Positions 26,831-36,293 of a stretch of 64,000 bases of DNA are shown piece by piece. The position numbers and the translations under genes were made by a program. A model generated the notes under the pieces. It searched no databases. It was given only the letters and a program-made list of their open reading frames with translations, and was not told where the DNA came from. Source of the DNA: Haloarcula amylovorans (lineage in GTDB: Archaea; Halobacteriota; Halobacteria; Halobacteriales; Haloarculaceae); assembly GCF_004681185.1 (NCBI RefSeq), contig NZ_SRIF01000004.1, positions 124,001 through 188,000 on the forward strand, in the 5' to 3' direction. Within the stretch, counting starts at the first letter, position 1. Each line of letters begins with the position of its first letter.

Positions 26831-28156
26831 ATGTCGAAACACCAGCCGCAGGAACTGACGAACGAACGTATCGAGGCGCAGTACGACGAGTACCTGATGC
26901 CTATCTGGAAGAGTCTCAACGTCCCGCTGCGCCGTGCAGCGGGCTGTACCGTCGAGGACTTCGACGGGACGGAGTATCTCGACGTCTACTCTGGGATCTC
27001 GGTGACGAACGTCGGCCACCGTAACGAACGGGTCATCGAGGCGGCGAAAGACCAACTCGATGAGTTCGTCCACGGGTGTTCGTACGTCCACCCGAACAAA
27101 CCCGTCGCCGATCTCGCCGAACGCATCGCCGAGATTACGCCTGGCGACTTACAGAAGACCTTCTTCTGCAACTCCGGGACCGAGGCTGTCGAGGGGGCCA
27201 TCAAACTCGCGCGCAAGTACACCGGGAGCAAAGAGGTCGTCGCGCTCGAAATGGCGTTCCACGGGCGGACGCTCGGGAGCCTCGCGCTGACCGGGAACAA
27301 GGCGTACAAGGACGGGATGACCCCGACGATCAACGATGTCACGCACGCCAGCGCGCCGTACAGCTATCGGTGCCAGTCCTGTGCGGACGAGGACGGCTGT
27401 ACCGGCCGATGTGCCGCGGACATCGAACAGGTCATCAACACCCACACCGCCGACGATCTCGCGGCTATCATCGTCGAACCGGTGATGGGCGAGGGCGGCA
27501 TCGTCGTCCCCTCGGAAGATTGGCTCGCTCGCGTCCGTGACATCGCCCACGACCACGGCGCGCTGCTCGTCGTCGACGAGGTGCAGACGGGCTACGGCCG
27601 GACCGGGGAGATGTGGGCCTCGGAGCACTTCGACGTCGTCCCGGACATCCTCACGCAGGCGAAGGGCATCGCCAACGGGCTTCCGTTGGGCGCGCTCACC
27701 GCCTCGGCGGAGATCGCGGACTCCTTCGGTGCCGGTGACCACCTCTCGACGTTCGGCGGGAATCCGGTCACGTGTGCGGCCAGTCTCGCCACCATCGACG
27801 CGCTGCAGGACGGGATACTCGACCATACCCGCACGCAGGGCGAGTGGCTGTCCGACCGGCTGGTGGAACTCGAACGGGAGTACGATGTCGTCGGCGAGAC
27901 ACGCGGCCTCGGTCTGATGCAAGGCGTCGAACTGGTCGATCCAACGACCACCGGTCCAGCCGGGGTCGCGCCAGCCCCGGACTCGCAGTTGGCGAAAGCC
28001 GTCGGGACACACCTCCGGGAGTCGTCGCAGATAATCATGGGCGTCGGCGGGTTCCACAAGAACGTCATGCGGTTCCAGCCGCCGCTGACGATTTCGCGCG
28101 AGCAGCTAGAACGCACTGTGGACTCACTCGAACAGGCGATTCAGGCGAACACGTGA
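26831..28156 (+). CDS. Class III aminotransferase (4-aminobutyrate/putrescine aminotransferase type)
   Basis: PLP enzyme of 441 residues. The cofactor Lys278 lies in LTQAKGIANG, with the PLP-binding Asp249 in LLVVDEVQTG and SGTEAVEGA near 115. Four cysteines at 181, 184, 190 and 194 (YRCQSC..CTGRCA) form a cluster also known in AGXT2-type and archaeal GABA aminotransferases. It is co-directional with potDA and the agmatinase, so the probable substrate is putrescine, GABA or gamma-glutamyl-putrescine. The frame upstream of 26831 is an antisense-like extension without similarity. The next start is 2 bases past its stop, which indicates one operon. Confidence 0.9.
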   Translation: MSKHQPQELTNERIEAQYDEYLMPIWKSLNVPLRRAAGCTVEDFDGTEYLDVYSGISVTNVGHRNERVIEAAKDQLDEFVHGCSYVHPNKPVADLAERIAEITPGDLQKTFFCNSGTEAVEGAIKLARKYTGSKEVVALEMAFHGRTLGSLALTGNKAYKDGMTPTINDVTHASAPYSYRCQSCADEDGCTGRCAADIEQVINTHTADDLAAIIVEPVMGEGGIVVPSEDWLARVRDIAHDHGALLVVDEVQTGYGRTGEMWASEHFDVVPDILTQAKGIANGLPLGALTASAEIADSFGAGDHLSTFGGNPVTCAASLATIDALQDGILDHTRTQGEWLSDRLVELEREYDVVGETRGLGLMQGVELVDPTTTGPAGVAPAPDSQLAKAVGTHLRESSQIIMGVGGFHKNVMRFQPPLTISREQLERTVDSLEQAIQANT

Positions 28157-28158
28157 CC

Positions 28159-29169
28159 ATGACCGACGACTCCACGGAGCGATCCGACGCACAGGCCTTC
28201 TGCGAGGCGACGACGGGGACGAACGTCGAGCTGCCCTACGCCGGTATCAAGACGTTTATGAAGGCCGCCAGTCGGGATATCGAGGACGTGAGCGGCGTCG
28301 ACGCGGCCGTTCTGGGCGCGCCCTTCGACGGGACGGTGAGCAACCGTCCCGGTGCCCGGTACGGCCCGCACGGCATCCGCGTGGCGAGTTCGTGGCTGGC
28401 CTACCTCTCGGGATACAAGGGTGGCCTGACGAACATGTACACCGGTGAGCAGGTGGATTACTCGTCGCTCTCGCTGGCCGACTGCGGCGACGTCCCAGTC
28501 TTCCCGACCGACGCGACCAAGACCGCCGACAGCATCGAGGCCCACGTCGCCACCCTCGCCGAACAGACGTTCCCGGTCTTTCTCGGCGGCGACCATCACT
28601 GTACGTACCCCGCGTTCCGTGGGTTCGCACGGGGAGCCGACCTCGATTCCGTTGGACTGGTCCAGATCGACGCCCACACGGATACGACGGCCCGGAGTGA
28701 CCTGTTCGGCGAGGAGTACCACGGATCGGTGACCCATCACATCGCGAACTCCGAGTTCTCGTCGTACGAACACGTCAGTCAGGTCGGCATCCGCGGCTAC
28801 GAAGCGCCCGACTTCTTCGACTTCGCTGAGGACGTCGGGCTCAGCGTGTTCTCGACCGCCGACATCCACGAACGCGGTATCCGGCCGATCCTCGACGACG
28901 CCATCGACGCCGCGGCGGCGGAGACCGACGCCGTCTACGTCACCTTCGACATCGACTCGGTCGACCCCTCGGTCGCCCCCGGCACCGGGACGCCCGAACC
29001 CGGTGGTCTCTCGGCGCATCAGGCGCTCACCGTCATGCAGCGACTCGGCGATGTCGACGCGGTCCGGGCGATCGACCTGATGGAAGTCGCGCCCCACTAC
29101 GACCCCGCGGACAACACCCAGCAACTTGCGGCCTACCTCCTCGCCGCCTTCCTCGAACGCCGGTTCTGA
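28159..29169 (+). CDS. speB: Agmatinase (ureohydrolase family)
   Basis: Manganese ureohydrolase of 336 residues that hydrolyses agmatine to putrescine and urea. Metal ligands are visible in GGDHH (about residue 145), DAHTD (about 170) and FDIDSVDPS with PGTGTPEPGGL (about 265). The arginase-specific substrate residues are not present, favouring agmatinase or guanidinobutyrase. The ATG at 28159 is two bases after the aminotransferase stop; a GTG two codons earlier (28153) would overlap it. In this operon agmatine would be the imported or internal substrate that feeds the aminotransferase. Confidence 0.88.
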   Translation: MTDDSTERSDAQAFCEATTGTNVELPYAGIKTFMKAASRDIEDVSGVDAAVLGAPFDGTVSNRPGARYGPHGIRVASSWLAYLSGYKGGLTNMYTGEQVDYSSLSLADCGDVPVFPTDATKTADSIEAHVATLAEQTFPVFLGGDHHCTYPAFRGFARGADLDSVGLVQIDAHTDTTARSDLFGEEYHGSVTHHIANSEFSSYEHVSQVGIRGYEAPDFFDFAEDVGLSVFSTADIHERGIRPILDDAIDAAAAETDAVYVTFDIDSVDPSVAPGTGTPEPGGLSAHQALTVMQRLGDVDAVRAIDLMEVAPHYDPADNTQQLAAYLLAAFLERRF

Positions 29170-29373
29170 ATACCGACGCTCGTCCGTGGTCGCGGGAGTG
29201 GATATTTTGGACGGTTTCCGCGGACGGGCGACCGAAGCGAGACCGGTCTCCACGTATTTCTCCCCACCCACCCTATTGTCTACAGTACTGCAATCCATCT
29301 CAGAATCGGACAGTATTGAAACACAAACTATTATATTGGACTGAGTCCATTCTCTTTCCAGAGGTTGTCTCGA

Positions 29374-29667
29374 ATGTCCAAGTCAAAAGAACCGCCCACA
29401 CAACCCACAACGACGCTGGCGGAGCTCCCGCCCAGCGCGAAGCTGGTGCTGAAAGTGCTAGAAAACGCCGACGAGAAACTGACACAGCAGATGTTGACCG
29501 ACGAGACGTACATGCCCCGCCGGACGACGCGGCACGCGCTTCGAGAACTGAGGCAGGCCGGCTTCGTCGAGGAGGAAGTTCACTTCGGCGACGCGCGCAA
29601 GCGCCTGTACTCGCTGACTGACGAGTACGTCCAGCACGTTGAACCGCGCGGGGCGCGAGATGTCTGA
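29374..29667 (+). CDS. Small winged-helix DNA-binding protein
   Basis: MarR-like protein of 97 residues. A short polar N-terminus is followed by a winged helix ([44 protein letters not shown]) and a beta wing. Its last eight bases overlap the beginning of pdxS, so the two are translationally coupled. It is likely a local regulator of pdxS and perhaps of the aldehyde dehydrogenase genes that follow. A rare start at 29365 is possible; the ATG at 29374 was preferred. The AT-rich stretch 29310-29340 upstream probably holds the promoter. Confidence 0.85.
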   Translation: MSKSKEPPTQPTTTLAELPPSAKLVLKVLENADEKLTQQMLTDETYMPRRTTRHALRELRQAGFVEEEVHFGDARKRLYSLTDEYVQHVEPRGARDV

Positions 29668-30568
29668 GGCGACGGACGTAGCGGAGCTGCGCCGTGGGAC
29701 CGAGCTCGTCAAGCGCGGCTTCGCGAAGATGCAGAAAGGCGGCGTCATCATGGACGTGGTGACGCGCGAACAGGCTCGCATCGCCGAGGCCGTGGGTGCA
29801 GTGGCGGTCATGTCTCTGGAAGCAGTGCCAGCCGATATCCGCAAACGTGGTGGCGTCGCCCGAATGGCCGACCCCGCCGAAGTCGAGCAGATCATCGACG
29901 AGGTGTCGGTTCCCGTAATGGGGAAAGCCCGTATCGGCCACACGAAAGAGGCCCAGATCCTCGAAGCCACTGGCGTGGACATGATCGACGAGAGCGAGGT
30001 GCTCACGCCGGCGGACGACCGCTACCATATCGACAAGCGCGAGTTCACCGCGCCGTTCGTCTGTGGCGCGCGCAACCTCGGCGAAGCGCTCCGGCGCATC
30101 GAGGAAGGGGCGGCGATGATTCGGACGAAAGGTGAGGCAGGAACCGGCGACGTGAACCAAGCCGTCCATCACCAGCGCACCATTTCGAGCGCGATCCGGG
30201 AACTCGAAGGCGCGAGCTACGAGGAGAGAGAGAAGTGGGCCCGCGAAAATGAAGCACCGGCCGAGTTGGTCCACGAAACGTCGGAGCGGGGTCGTCTCCC
30301 GGTCGTGAACTTCGCCGCCGGCGGCATCGCGACGCCGGCGGATGCGGCGCTCATGATGTCCCACGGCTGTGACGGCATCTTTGTCGGCTCGGGCATCTTC
30401 GGCGCGGAAGACCCCGAAGCGATGGGCGAAGCCGTCGTCGAAGCGGTCAACAACTGGGACGACCCCGGCGCCCTCGTAGAGATCAGCAAGAACGTCGGTT
30501 CGGGGATGCGCGGCGACGCTAACGCCGACCTCCCCGAGGAAGAGAAACTGCAGAGCCGCGGCGTCTGA
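29660..30568 (+). CDS. pdxS: Pyridoxal 5'-phosphate synthase subunit PdxS
   Basis: Synthase subunit of DXP-independent PLP biosynthesis, 302 residues, near-universal length. It makes PLP from ribose 5-phosphate, glyceraldehyde 3-phosphate and ammonia. Signature segments: [26 protein letters not shown] with the catalytic Lys, and [14 protein letters not shown]. The glutaminase partner PdxT is not in the window. Its presence among PLP-dependent aminotransferase genes suggests cofactor supply linked to polyamine breakdown, though haloarchaea also need PdxS generally. The start ATG overlaps the stop of the winged-helix gene. Confidence 0.96.
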   Translation: MSEATDVAELRRGTELVKRGFAKMQKGGVIMDVVTREQARIAEAVGAVAVMSLEAVPADIRKRGGVARMADPAEVEQIIDEVSVPVMGKARIGHTKEAQILEATGVDMIDESEVLTPADDRYHIDKREFTAPFVCGARNLGEALRRIEEGAAMIRTKGEAGTGDVNQAVHHQRTISSAIRELEGASYEEREKWARENEAPAELVHETSERGRLPVVNFAAGGIATPADAALMMSHGCDGIFVGSGIFGAEDPEAMGEAVVEAVNNWDDPGALVEISKNVGSGMRGDANADLPEEEKLQSRGV

Positions 30569-30593
30569 GGCGACTATCGAGAGGACACACACG

Positions 30594-31958
30594 ATGCAGA
30601 CGACAAATCCAGCGACGAACGAACCCATCGCGACGTACGAACAGCACAGCCCAGAGACGGTCGAGAAGCTACTGGCTCGCGCCGACGAGACCTTTCGGGA
30701 TTGGCGCGAGCGCCCGATAGAAGAGCGAGAGGCCCTCGCCGTATCGCTCGGCGAGATTCTGCGGTCGAACGCCGAGGAGTACGCGGCGACGATGACCCAC
30801 GAGATGGGGAAACCCCTCGACCAGGCCGTCGCCGAAGTCGAGAAGTGCGCCGACCTCTGTGACTACTACGCCGAGCGGAGCGCCGAACACCTCCAAGACG
30901 AACGAATCGGGGCCGAACCGGGGACGAAGACGTACGTCTCCTACGAACCGCTCGGCGCGGTACTTTCGGTCATGCCGTGGAACTACCCGTTCTGGCAGGT
31001 GTTTCGCTTCGCCGTGCCCGCGCTCACCGCCGGGAACGTCGGCCTGCTGAAACACGCGCCGAACGTCCTCGGCTGTGCGAATGCCATCGAAGCGTGCTTC
31101 GAGGAAGCGGGCTACCCGGCGGGCGCGTTCGCGTCGATACAGGTCGAAGACGAACGAGTCGCGGACATTATCGCCGACGATCGGGTCCGCGCAGTGACGC
31201 TCACCGGAAGCACGGGAGCCGGTCGAGCGGTTGCGGCGGCGAGCGGCGAGAACCTGAAGAAAACCGTGTTAGAACTGGGCGGGAGCGACCCCTTCGTCGT
31301 GTTAGCGGACGCACCGCTAGACGAGGTGGTCGACGCCGCCGTGACGGCGCGAAACCAGAACTCTGGACAGACCTGTATCGCCGCCAAGCGCTTCTTCGTT
31401 CACGAGTCCATCCACGACGAGTTCGTTGAGCGGTTCGCACGCGAAGCCGAGCAGTTGACCGTCGGCGACCCGACCGAGGAAGGAACGGATGTCGGTCCGC
31501 AGGCGCGTGCCGACCTGTTGGAAGAGTTAGATTCACAGGTGCAGCGATCCGTCGAGGCGGGCGCAACTGTCGAGACCGGTGGCGAGCCGTTGGACCGCGA
31601 GGGGAACTTCTATCCGCCGACGGTGCTGACCGGCGTGCCCGAGGACTGCCCGGCGGCGACCGAGGAACTGTTCGGTCCCGTCGCGGCCGTCTTCCCGGTT
31701 GAGAGCGACGACGAGGCGATCGAGGCGGCCAACGACACGCAGTTCGGCCTCGGCGGAAGCGTCTGGACAGCCGATGCCGACCGAGGCGAAGCGCTCGCAA
31801 AGCGCATTACCGCGGGCAACGTCTTCGTCAATCAGGTCGTGAAATCGGACCCGCGTCTCCCTTTCGGCGGCGTGAAGGAGTCGGGCTACGGGTCGGAACT
31901 CGCCGGTCACGGCATCCGGGAGTTCACCAACGCAAAGACGATTTGGGTCGAACGCTGA
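30594..31958 (+). CDS. NAD(P)-dependent succinate-semialdehyde dehydrogenase
   Basis: Aldehyde dehydrogenase of 454 residues. General base Glu227 is in VLELGGSDPF and nucleophile Cys261 in NSGQTCIAAKR; MPWNYPFWQVFR is characteristic of the short SSADH subfamily (GabD1/YneI-like). Length is likewise that of the subfamily, shorter than the usual 480-500. It would oxidise succinate semialdehyde to succinate, ending GABA breakdown into the TCA cycle. It lies 25 bases after pdxS and 22 before another aldehyde dehydrogenase, within one probable operon. Confidence 0.9.
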   Translation: MQTTNPATNEPIATYEQHSPETVEKLLARADETFRDWRERPIEEREALAVSLGEILRSNAEEYAATMTHEMGKPLDQAVAEVEKCADLCDYYAERSAEHLQDERIGAEPGTKTYVSYEPLGAVLSVMPWNYPFWQVFRFAVPALTAGNVGLLKHAPNVLGCANAIEACFEEAGYPAGAFASIQVEDERVADIIADDRVRAVTLTGSTGAGRAVAAASGENLKKTVLELGGSDPFVVLADAPLDEVVDAAVTARNQNSGQTCIAAKRFFVHESIHDEFVERFAREAEQLTVGDPTEEGTDVGPQARADLLEELDSQVQRSVEAGATVETGGEPLDREGNFYPPTVLTGVPEDCPAATEELFGPVAAVFPVESDDEAIEAANDTQFGLGGSVWTADADRGEALAKRITAGNVFVNQVVKSDPRLPFGGVKESGYGSELAGHGIREFTNAKTIWVER

Positions 31959-31980
31959 TTTCAACGGAAAACGATACCAC

Positions 31981-33516
31981 ATGACACAGAGTCAATTCAC
32001 CGAGACGACGCGGGAGAACCACCAGCGAGCGATCGACGAAGCGACGGCCGACGTTCAGTTCGACGCGTGGATCGACGGCGCGGCACACACTACAGCAGGT
32101 GGCGAGCGGTTCGAGACGTGCGACCCAACCGTCGAAGAACCGATTACGACGGTCCCACGCTGTGACGAGGACGACGTCGACGCCGCCGTCGACGCCGCAA
32201 GAAATGCTTTCGAAGGCAAATGGGGCGATCTGACGAACTCCGAACGATCCGAAGCGATCCTCGACTGGGCCGACGTGCTGCGAGACCACAGCGAGGAACT
32301 GGCGCTCCTAGAGAGCCTCGACACCGGGAAACCACTGGCGAACGCCGAATACGAGGTCGGGAAGGCGCTCGACTACATCGAGTACTACGCCCACGTCGTC
32401 CGCGGCGAACAGGGAAGCCAGATTCCCGTCGCAGACGACGCACACGCCTACGCCACGCAGGAACCGTACGGCGTCGCGGGCCTCATCGTCCCGTGGAACT
32501 ACCCGATGATACTCACTTCGTGGAAGCTCGGCCCGGCGCTCGCGGCGGGAAACTCCGTCGTCCTGAAACCGGCGGAGAACACGCCGCTGACCGCGACGCG
32601 CATCGCACAACTGGCCGAAGGTATCCTCCCCGACGGGACGCTCAACGTCGTCCACGGATTCGGTGACGAGGTGGGCGCGCCACTGACGAAACACGAGGGC
32701 GTCGACAAGCTCTCCTTTACCGGCGAGGACAGAACTGGCGAGGTCGTTATGAAGGCCGCCGCCGAGCAGATAACCCCTGTCACGCTCGAACTTGGCGGGA
32801 AATCACCCTTTGTCGTCTTCCCTGACGCCGACTTAGCGGAAGCCGCCGAGATTGCCGCGGACGGTATCTTCTACAACACGGGCCAGTCCTGTGACGCCTT
32901 CTCCCGGACCGTCGTCCACGAGTCTATCCACGACGAGTTCCTCGACCTGTTCATCGAGGAGGCGGCGACCCGGGAGGTCGGCGACCCGCTTCGGGACTCG
33001 ACGGACTTTGGTCCGCTCGCCTCCGAACAGCAGTTCGAGAAGGTACGCGAGTACGTCGAAGTCGGGAAAGAAGCGGGCGCGACGCTGGCGTACGGCGGCG
33101 AGCCGGCTGACCTCGCCGGCGACGACGAGGGCTGGTTCGTCGAGCCGACGATCTTCGACGACGTGGACAACGACATGCGTATCGCCCAGGAGGAAATCTT
33201 CGGTCCCGTCGCCTCGGTCATCACCTTCGAGGACTACGAGGAAGCCATCGAGATCGCCAACGATGTCGACTTCGGTCTCGCATCCGGTGTCGCGACGCGG
33301 GACCTCTCGCTTGCCCACCGTGCTGCCGACGACATCGATGCGGGAACCGTCTGGGTGAATCAGTACGGACGGCTGGTCCCGGGAACAGCATTTGGCGGCT
33401 TCAAGCGCTCGGGCATTGGCCGAGAGTGTGCGAAAGAGACGCTCAAGAAGTACCAGCAGACCAAGACGGTCAACGTCGCTCTCGACGACCCGGAACTCCG
33501 TCCTCGCGACGAATAG
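31981..33516 (+). CDS. Aminoaldehyde/betaine-aldehyde-type dehydrogenase
   Basis: Aldehyde dehydrogenase of 511 residues with Glu270 in VTLELGGKSPF and catalytic Cys304 in NTGQSCDAFSR; IVPWNYPM and GFKRSGIGRE are also present. It belongs to the broad betaine-aldehyde/gamma-aminobutyraldehyde group. In this setting it would oxidise 4-aminobutanal or its gamma-glutamyl form, produced by putrescine transamination, to GABA. It is the last gene of the rightward operon; the ornithine-cyclodeaminase gene faces it, 177 bases further on. Confidence 0.88.
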   Translation: MTQSQFTETTRENHQRAIDEATADVQFDAWIDGAAHTTAGGERFETCDPTVEEPITTVPRCDEDDVDAAVDAARNAFEGKWGDLTNSERSEAILDWADVLRDHSEELALLESLDTGKPLANAEYEVGKALDYIEYYAHVVRGEQGSQIPVADDAHAYATQEPYGVAGLIVPWNYPMILTSWKLGPALAAGNSVVLKPAENTPLTATRIAQLAEGILPDGTLNVVHGFGDEVGAPLTKHEGVDKLSFTGEDRTGEVVMKAAAEQITPVTLELGGKSPFVVFPDADLAEAAEIAADGIFYNTGQSCDAFSRTVVHESIHDEFLDLFIEEAATREVGDPLRDSTDFGPLASEQQFEKVREYVEVGKEAGATLAYGGEPADLAGDDEGWFVEPTIFDDVDNDMRIAQEEIFGPVASVITFEDYEEAIEIANDVDFGLASGVATRDLSLAHRAADDIDAGTVWVNQYGRLVPGTAFGGFKRSGIGRECAKETLKKYQQTKTVNVALDDPELRPRDE

Positions 33517-33693
33517 TCTAGAAAATCGCACGGCTTGTTGAACCTGGTTCGGAATTTTCACTACATAGTAGCCGACCGGAGTAGTGAGCCGAAAACGCAG
33601 TCGAGGAGCGGCTGGGCGAGAGTCGCGGTTCGCCGTTTCCCCGAAAAGAACGCGTGAGAGGCTGGGACCGACAGTCGAGGTCGGCGGTTCGCC

Positions 33694-34686
33694 CTAGCGG
33701 CCGGTACCGAGTAGGTCGAACTCGGCCCCTTCCTCGGCTTCGCGGGCGGCGCGGTAGGCGACGCGCGCGGCCGCCACGTCCTGTATCGCCAGTCCGGTAC
33801 TGTCGAAGACCGTGATGGAATCGTCTTCGATGCGACCGTCTTTGCCCCCGACGACGATTTCGCCGAGGTCGCCGTAGATGCCCTCGTCGGTGAGCGTCCC
33901 TTCGGAGTAGGGGACGTTGATCTCGCCCGAGTGAGTGGTCTGTGCGTGGTCGTCGATGACGAGTTTCGCTTCGAGGAGAATTTCGTCGGCCAGTTCCTGC
34001 TTGCCCTCAGCGTCGGCTCCCATGGCGTTGACGTGCGTGTGGTCACCGAGGTCCTCGCGGCTCACGATCGGGTCTCGAACCGGCGTGACGGTCGAGAGAA
34101 CGTCACACGATGCGGCGTCGGCGATGTCGCCTTTTCGCACCGAGAATTCGTCGCCGAAGTGGTCGACGAACGCCTGCGCACGCTCGTCGTCGGGGTCGCT
34201 CACGACGATGTCACGGATCGGCCGGATCTCGGAGATAGCTTGTACCTGCGTGTACGACTGGACGCCCGCGCCGATGATGCCGAGCGAGGTGGCGTCCTCG
34301 ACAGCGAGGTAGTCGGTCGCCACGGCCGCCGCGGCACCCGTCCGCTTCATCGTCAGCTCCGTCCCGTCCATGATCGCGAGCGGAAGTGCGGTGTCGGGGT
34401 CTGAGTAGATCATCGTCCCCATGACCGTCGGCAGGCCGTGATCGTCGGGGTTGTCGGGATGGACGTTGACCCACTTGATACCGGCGGCGTCCCACTCGCC
34501 GGCGTCCATGTACGCCGGCATCGCCCGGAAGTCGCCGTTGTACTCGACGAGGTCGATGTAGGACTTCGCTGGCATCTGTGCGGTTCCGCGTTCGTAGGCG
34601 GCGAAGGCGTCTTCGACCGCCGGGATAACGTCACTCATCTCCGCGCAGTCTCTGACGTTCTCGCTGCTCAGTAGGAGCACGCTCAT
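33694..34686 (-). CDS. Ornithine cyclodeaminase / mu-crystallin family protein
   Basis: NAD(P)-dependent protein of 330 residues, full family length. The Rossmann motif is LGIIGAGVQSYTQ around residue 140, with DVLSTVTPVRDPIV and HVNAMGADAEGKQEL further on. Family members convert ornithine to proline, reduce imines or act as alanine or lysine-type dehydrogenases, so the reaction cannot be assigned by sequence alone. Its location between polyamine dehydrogenases and a second aminotransferase fits ornithine or cyclic-imine (pyrroline) handling. It is divergent from that aminotransferase. Confidence 0.88.
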   Translation of the reverse strand: MSVLLLSSENVRDCAEMSDVIPAVEDAFAAYERGTAQMPAKSYIDLVEYNGDFRAMPAYMDAGEWDAAGIKWVNVHPDNPDDHGLPTVMGTMIYSDPDTALPLAIMDGTELTMKRTGAAAAVATDYLAVEDATSLGIIGAGVQSYTQVQAISEIRPIRDIVVSDPDDERAQAFVDHFGDEFSVRKGDIADAASCDVLSTVTPVRDPIVSREDLGDHTHVNAMGADAEGKQELADEILLEAKLVIDDHAQTTHSGEINVPYSEGTLTDEGIYGDLGEIVVGGKDGRIEDDSITVFDSTGLAIQDVAAARVAYRAAREAEEGAEFDLLGTGR

Positions 34687-34812
34687 AGCGTGACCAACAC
34701 TACGTAGGATAATAGCTGATTTGATGGCCCTAATATTGGCCAGTATTCTATAACTCCCAAATTATTCGGATGACAGCCATATCTGAAGTAGTGCACCGCC
34801 CCGGCGGCGAAA

Positions 34813-34822
34813 GTAATATATG
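34813..34822 (+). promoter_or_regulatory. TATA-like promoter of the second aminotransferase
   Basis: GTAATATATG lies 26 bases before the ATG at 34849. The spacing supports a leaderless transcript and this start codon. The 162-base region to the left also contains the leftward promoter of the cyclodeaminase gene. Confidence 0.5.
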
Positions 34823-34848
34823 ATTCGAAAAATAAGGCATAGAATGAG

Positions 34849-36183
34849 ATGGCATACAATAGCAAAACCGAGATTTCGTCGTCAGGTTCATCTCATATCC
34901 CCCACTGGCACGACCCGGAGGGCAGCCGGTTCACAGTGAACGAGGGAGAGGGACCGTATCTCTTCGACGAGACTGGCGAGGCGTACCTCGACTTCGTCTC
35001 GTCGCTCTACTGTGCCAACGCCGGGCACGACAACCAAAACATCATCGACGCGATGACCGAGCAACTGCAACGGGTTCCGTACGTCTCCTCGGCGAAGGAA
35101 AACGACACTCGAACGGAACTGGCGGACAGGCTTGCGGACATCGCCCCCGACTCTCTCTCCGACGTCGTCTTCTCCGTCTCGGGCAGCGAGGCCAACGAAC
35201 TGGCGATTCAGTTCGCCCGGAAGAAACAGGACGCCTCGAAGATCCTGACGCGCTGGAACTCCTATCACGGGAGCACGTACGGTGCGGGCGCGCTCACAGG
35301 CGAGCCGACGACGCGCAACGCCGTGGAGACTCACGCGGCCACGACAGGCGCAGTGAAGTTCCTCCCTGCGCGGGCACACGACTCGCCCTTCGATGCGGAT
35401 TCGCCGGAGGCCCTCGCGAAACAGGCCGCCGACCACGTCGAGTTCGTCATCCGCAACGAGGGTCCCGAGACTGTCGCCGCCATCCTCATCGAACCCGTCG
35501 CGGGGTCGAGCGGTAGCTACACCGCACCGCCGGGCTACTTCGAGCGACTGCGCGAGATCTGCGACGAGTACGATGTCCTCATGATCGCCGACGAGGTCAT
35601 CACCGGATTCGGCCGCTGCGGTGAGATGTTCGGCATGCAGACCGAAGGTGTCGTCCCGGACATGCTCACATTTGCGAAGGGCGTCACCAGTTCCTATGCG
35701 CCGCTAGCTGGCGTGATCATGCGCCCTGAAGTCGGGGAGTCGATTCGCAGCGGCACCGACATCGGACAGACGTTCGCTGGCCACCCGGTGGGCTGTGCTG
35801 CCGCGTTGGCGGCCATCGACGAGTACGAGGACCATCTCATCGAGAACGTTCAGGAACTCGCGCCGATACTGGAGAACGAACTGGAGTCGCTAGCGGCGAA
35901 TCACGAGGAGATCACGACCGTCCGCGGACGCGGGTTCCACTGGTCGATCGTCGTCGAGAACCCCGAAACGGGCGACCCGTTCAAGAATAGCTGGGTCAGC
36001 GACGAGGACACCGACAATCCTCTCAACGACATCACCGAATTCGCCGAAGACGAGGGCCTGCTCGTGGGCATGGGACGCCCGGACTACCAACTGATCGCCT
36101 CCCCGCCGCTGTGCGTGGACGAGAGCGAGATTCGAGAGGCCGTCAGCATCCTCGACGAGGCGTTCGAGACGGTTTTCAACTGA
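34849..36183 (+). CDS. Class III aminotransferase, second copy
   Basis: PLP-dependent aminotransferase of 444 residues with SGSEANELA near 112, Asp248 in LMIADEVITGFGR and cofactor Lys277 in LTFAKGVTSSY. The subgroup is that of omega-amino acid/pyruvate and putrescine/pyruvate aminotransferases. It lacks the cysteine cluster of the first copy and is only distantly similar, so the two are not recent duplicates. It could act on putrescine while the other acts on GABA, or the reverse. It has its own promoter and is monocistronic, facing the sugar-binding protein gene. Confidence 0.9.
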   Translation: MAYNSKTEISSSGSSHIPHWHDPEGSRFTVNEGEGPYLFDETGEAYLDFVSSLYCANAGHDNQNIIDAMTEQLQRVPYVSSAKENDTRTELADRLADIAPDSLSDVVFSVSGSEANELAIQFARKKQDASKILTRWNSYHGSTYGAGALTGEPTTRNAVETHAATTGAVKFLPARAHDSPFDADSPEALAKQAADHVEFVIRNEGPETVAAILIEPVAGSSGSYTAPPGYFERLREICDEYDVLMIADEVITGFGRCGEMFGMQTEGVVPDMLTFAKGVTSSYAPLAGVIMRPEVGESIRSGTDIGQTFAGHPVGCAAALAAIDEYEDHLIENVQELAPILENELESLAANHEEITTVRGRGFHWSIVVENPETGDPFKNSWVSDEDTDNPLNDITEFAEDEGLLVGMGRPDYQLIASPPLCVDESEIREAVSILDEAFETVFN

Positions 36184-36293
36184 CGCTGCGAACGAGGGTA
36201 TCCCGACTGGGTCGCAGCGAGCCACGCGACGTTTTTCTCGCTGAATCGACGAGGAGTGAGACCGCGCTAGACGAACGCGCCGAACCGGTCGCG

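Noticed and set aside
27361..27424. Four-cysteine cluster in the first aminotransferase as a novel metal site
   Set aside because: Comparable cysteine clusters are known in AGXT2-like and archaeal GABA aminotransferases, so it is a family feature.
27772..28158. N-terminal extension of the agmatinase frame
   Set aside because: It overlaps the aminotransferase gene in another frame; the agmatinase family N-terminus begins at 28159.
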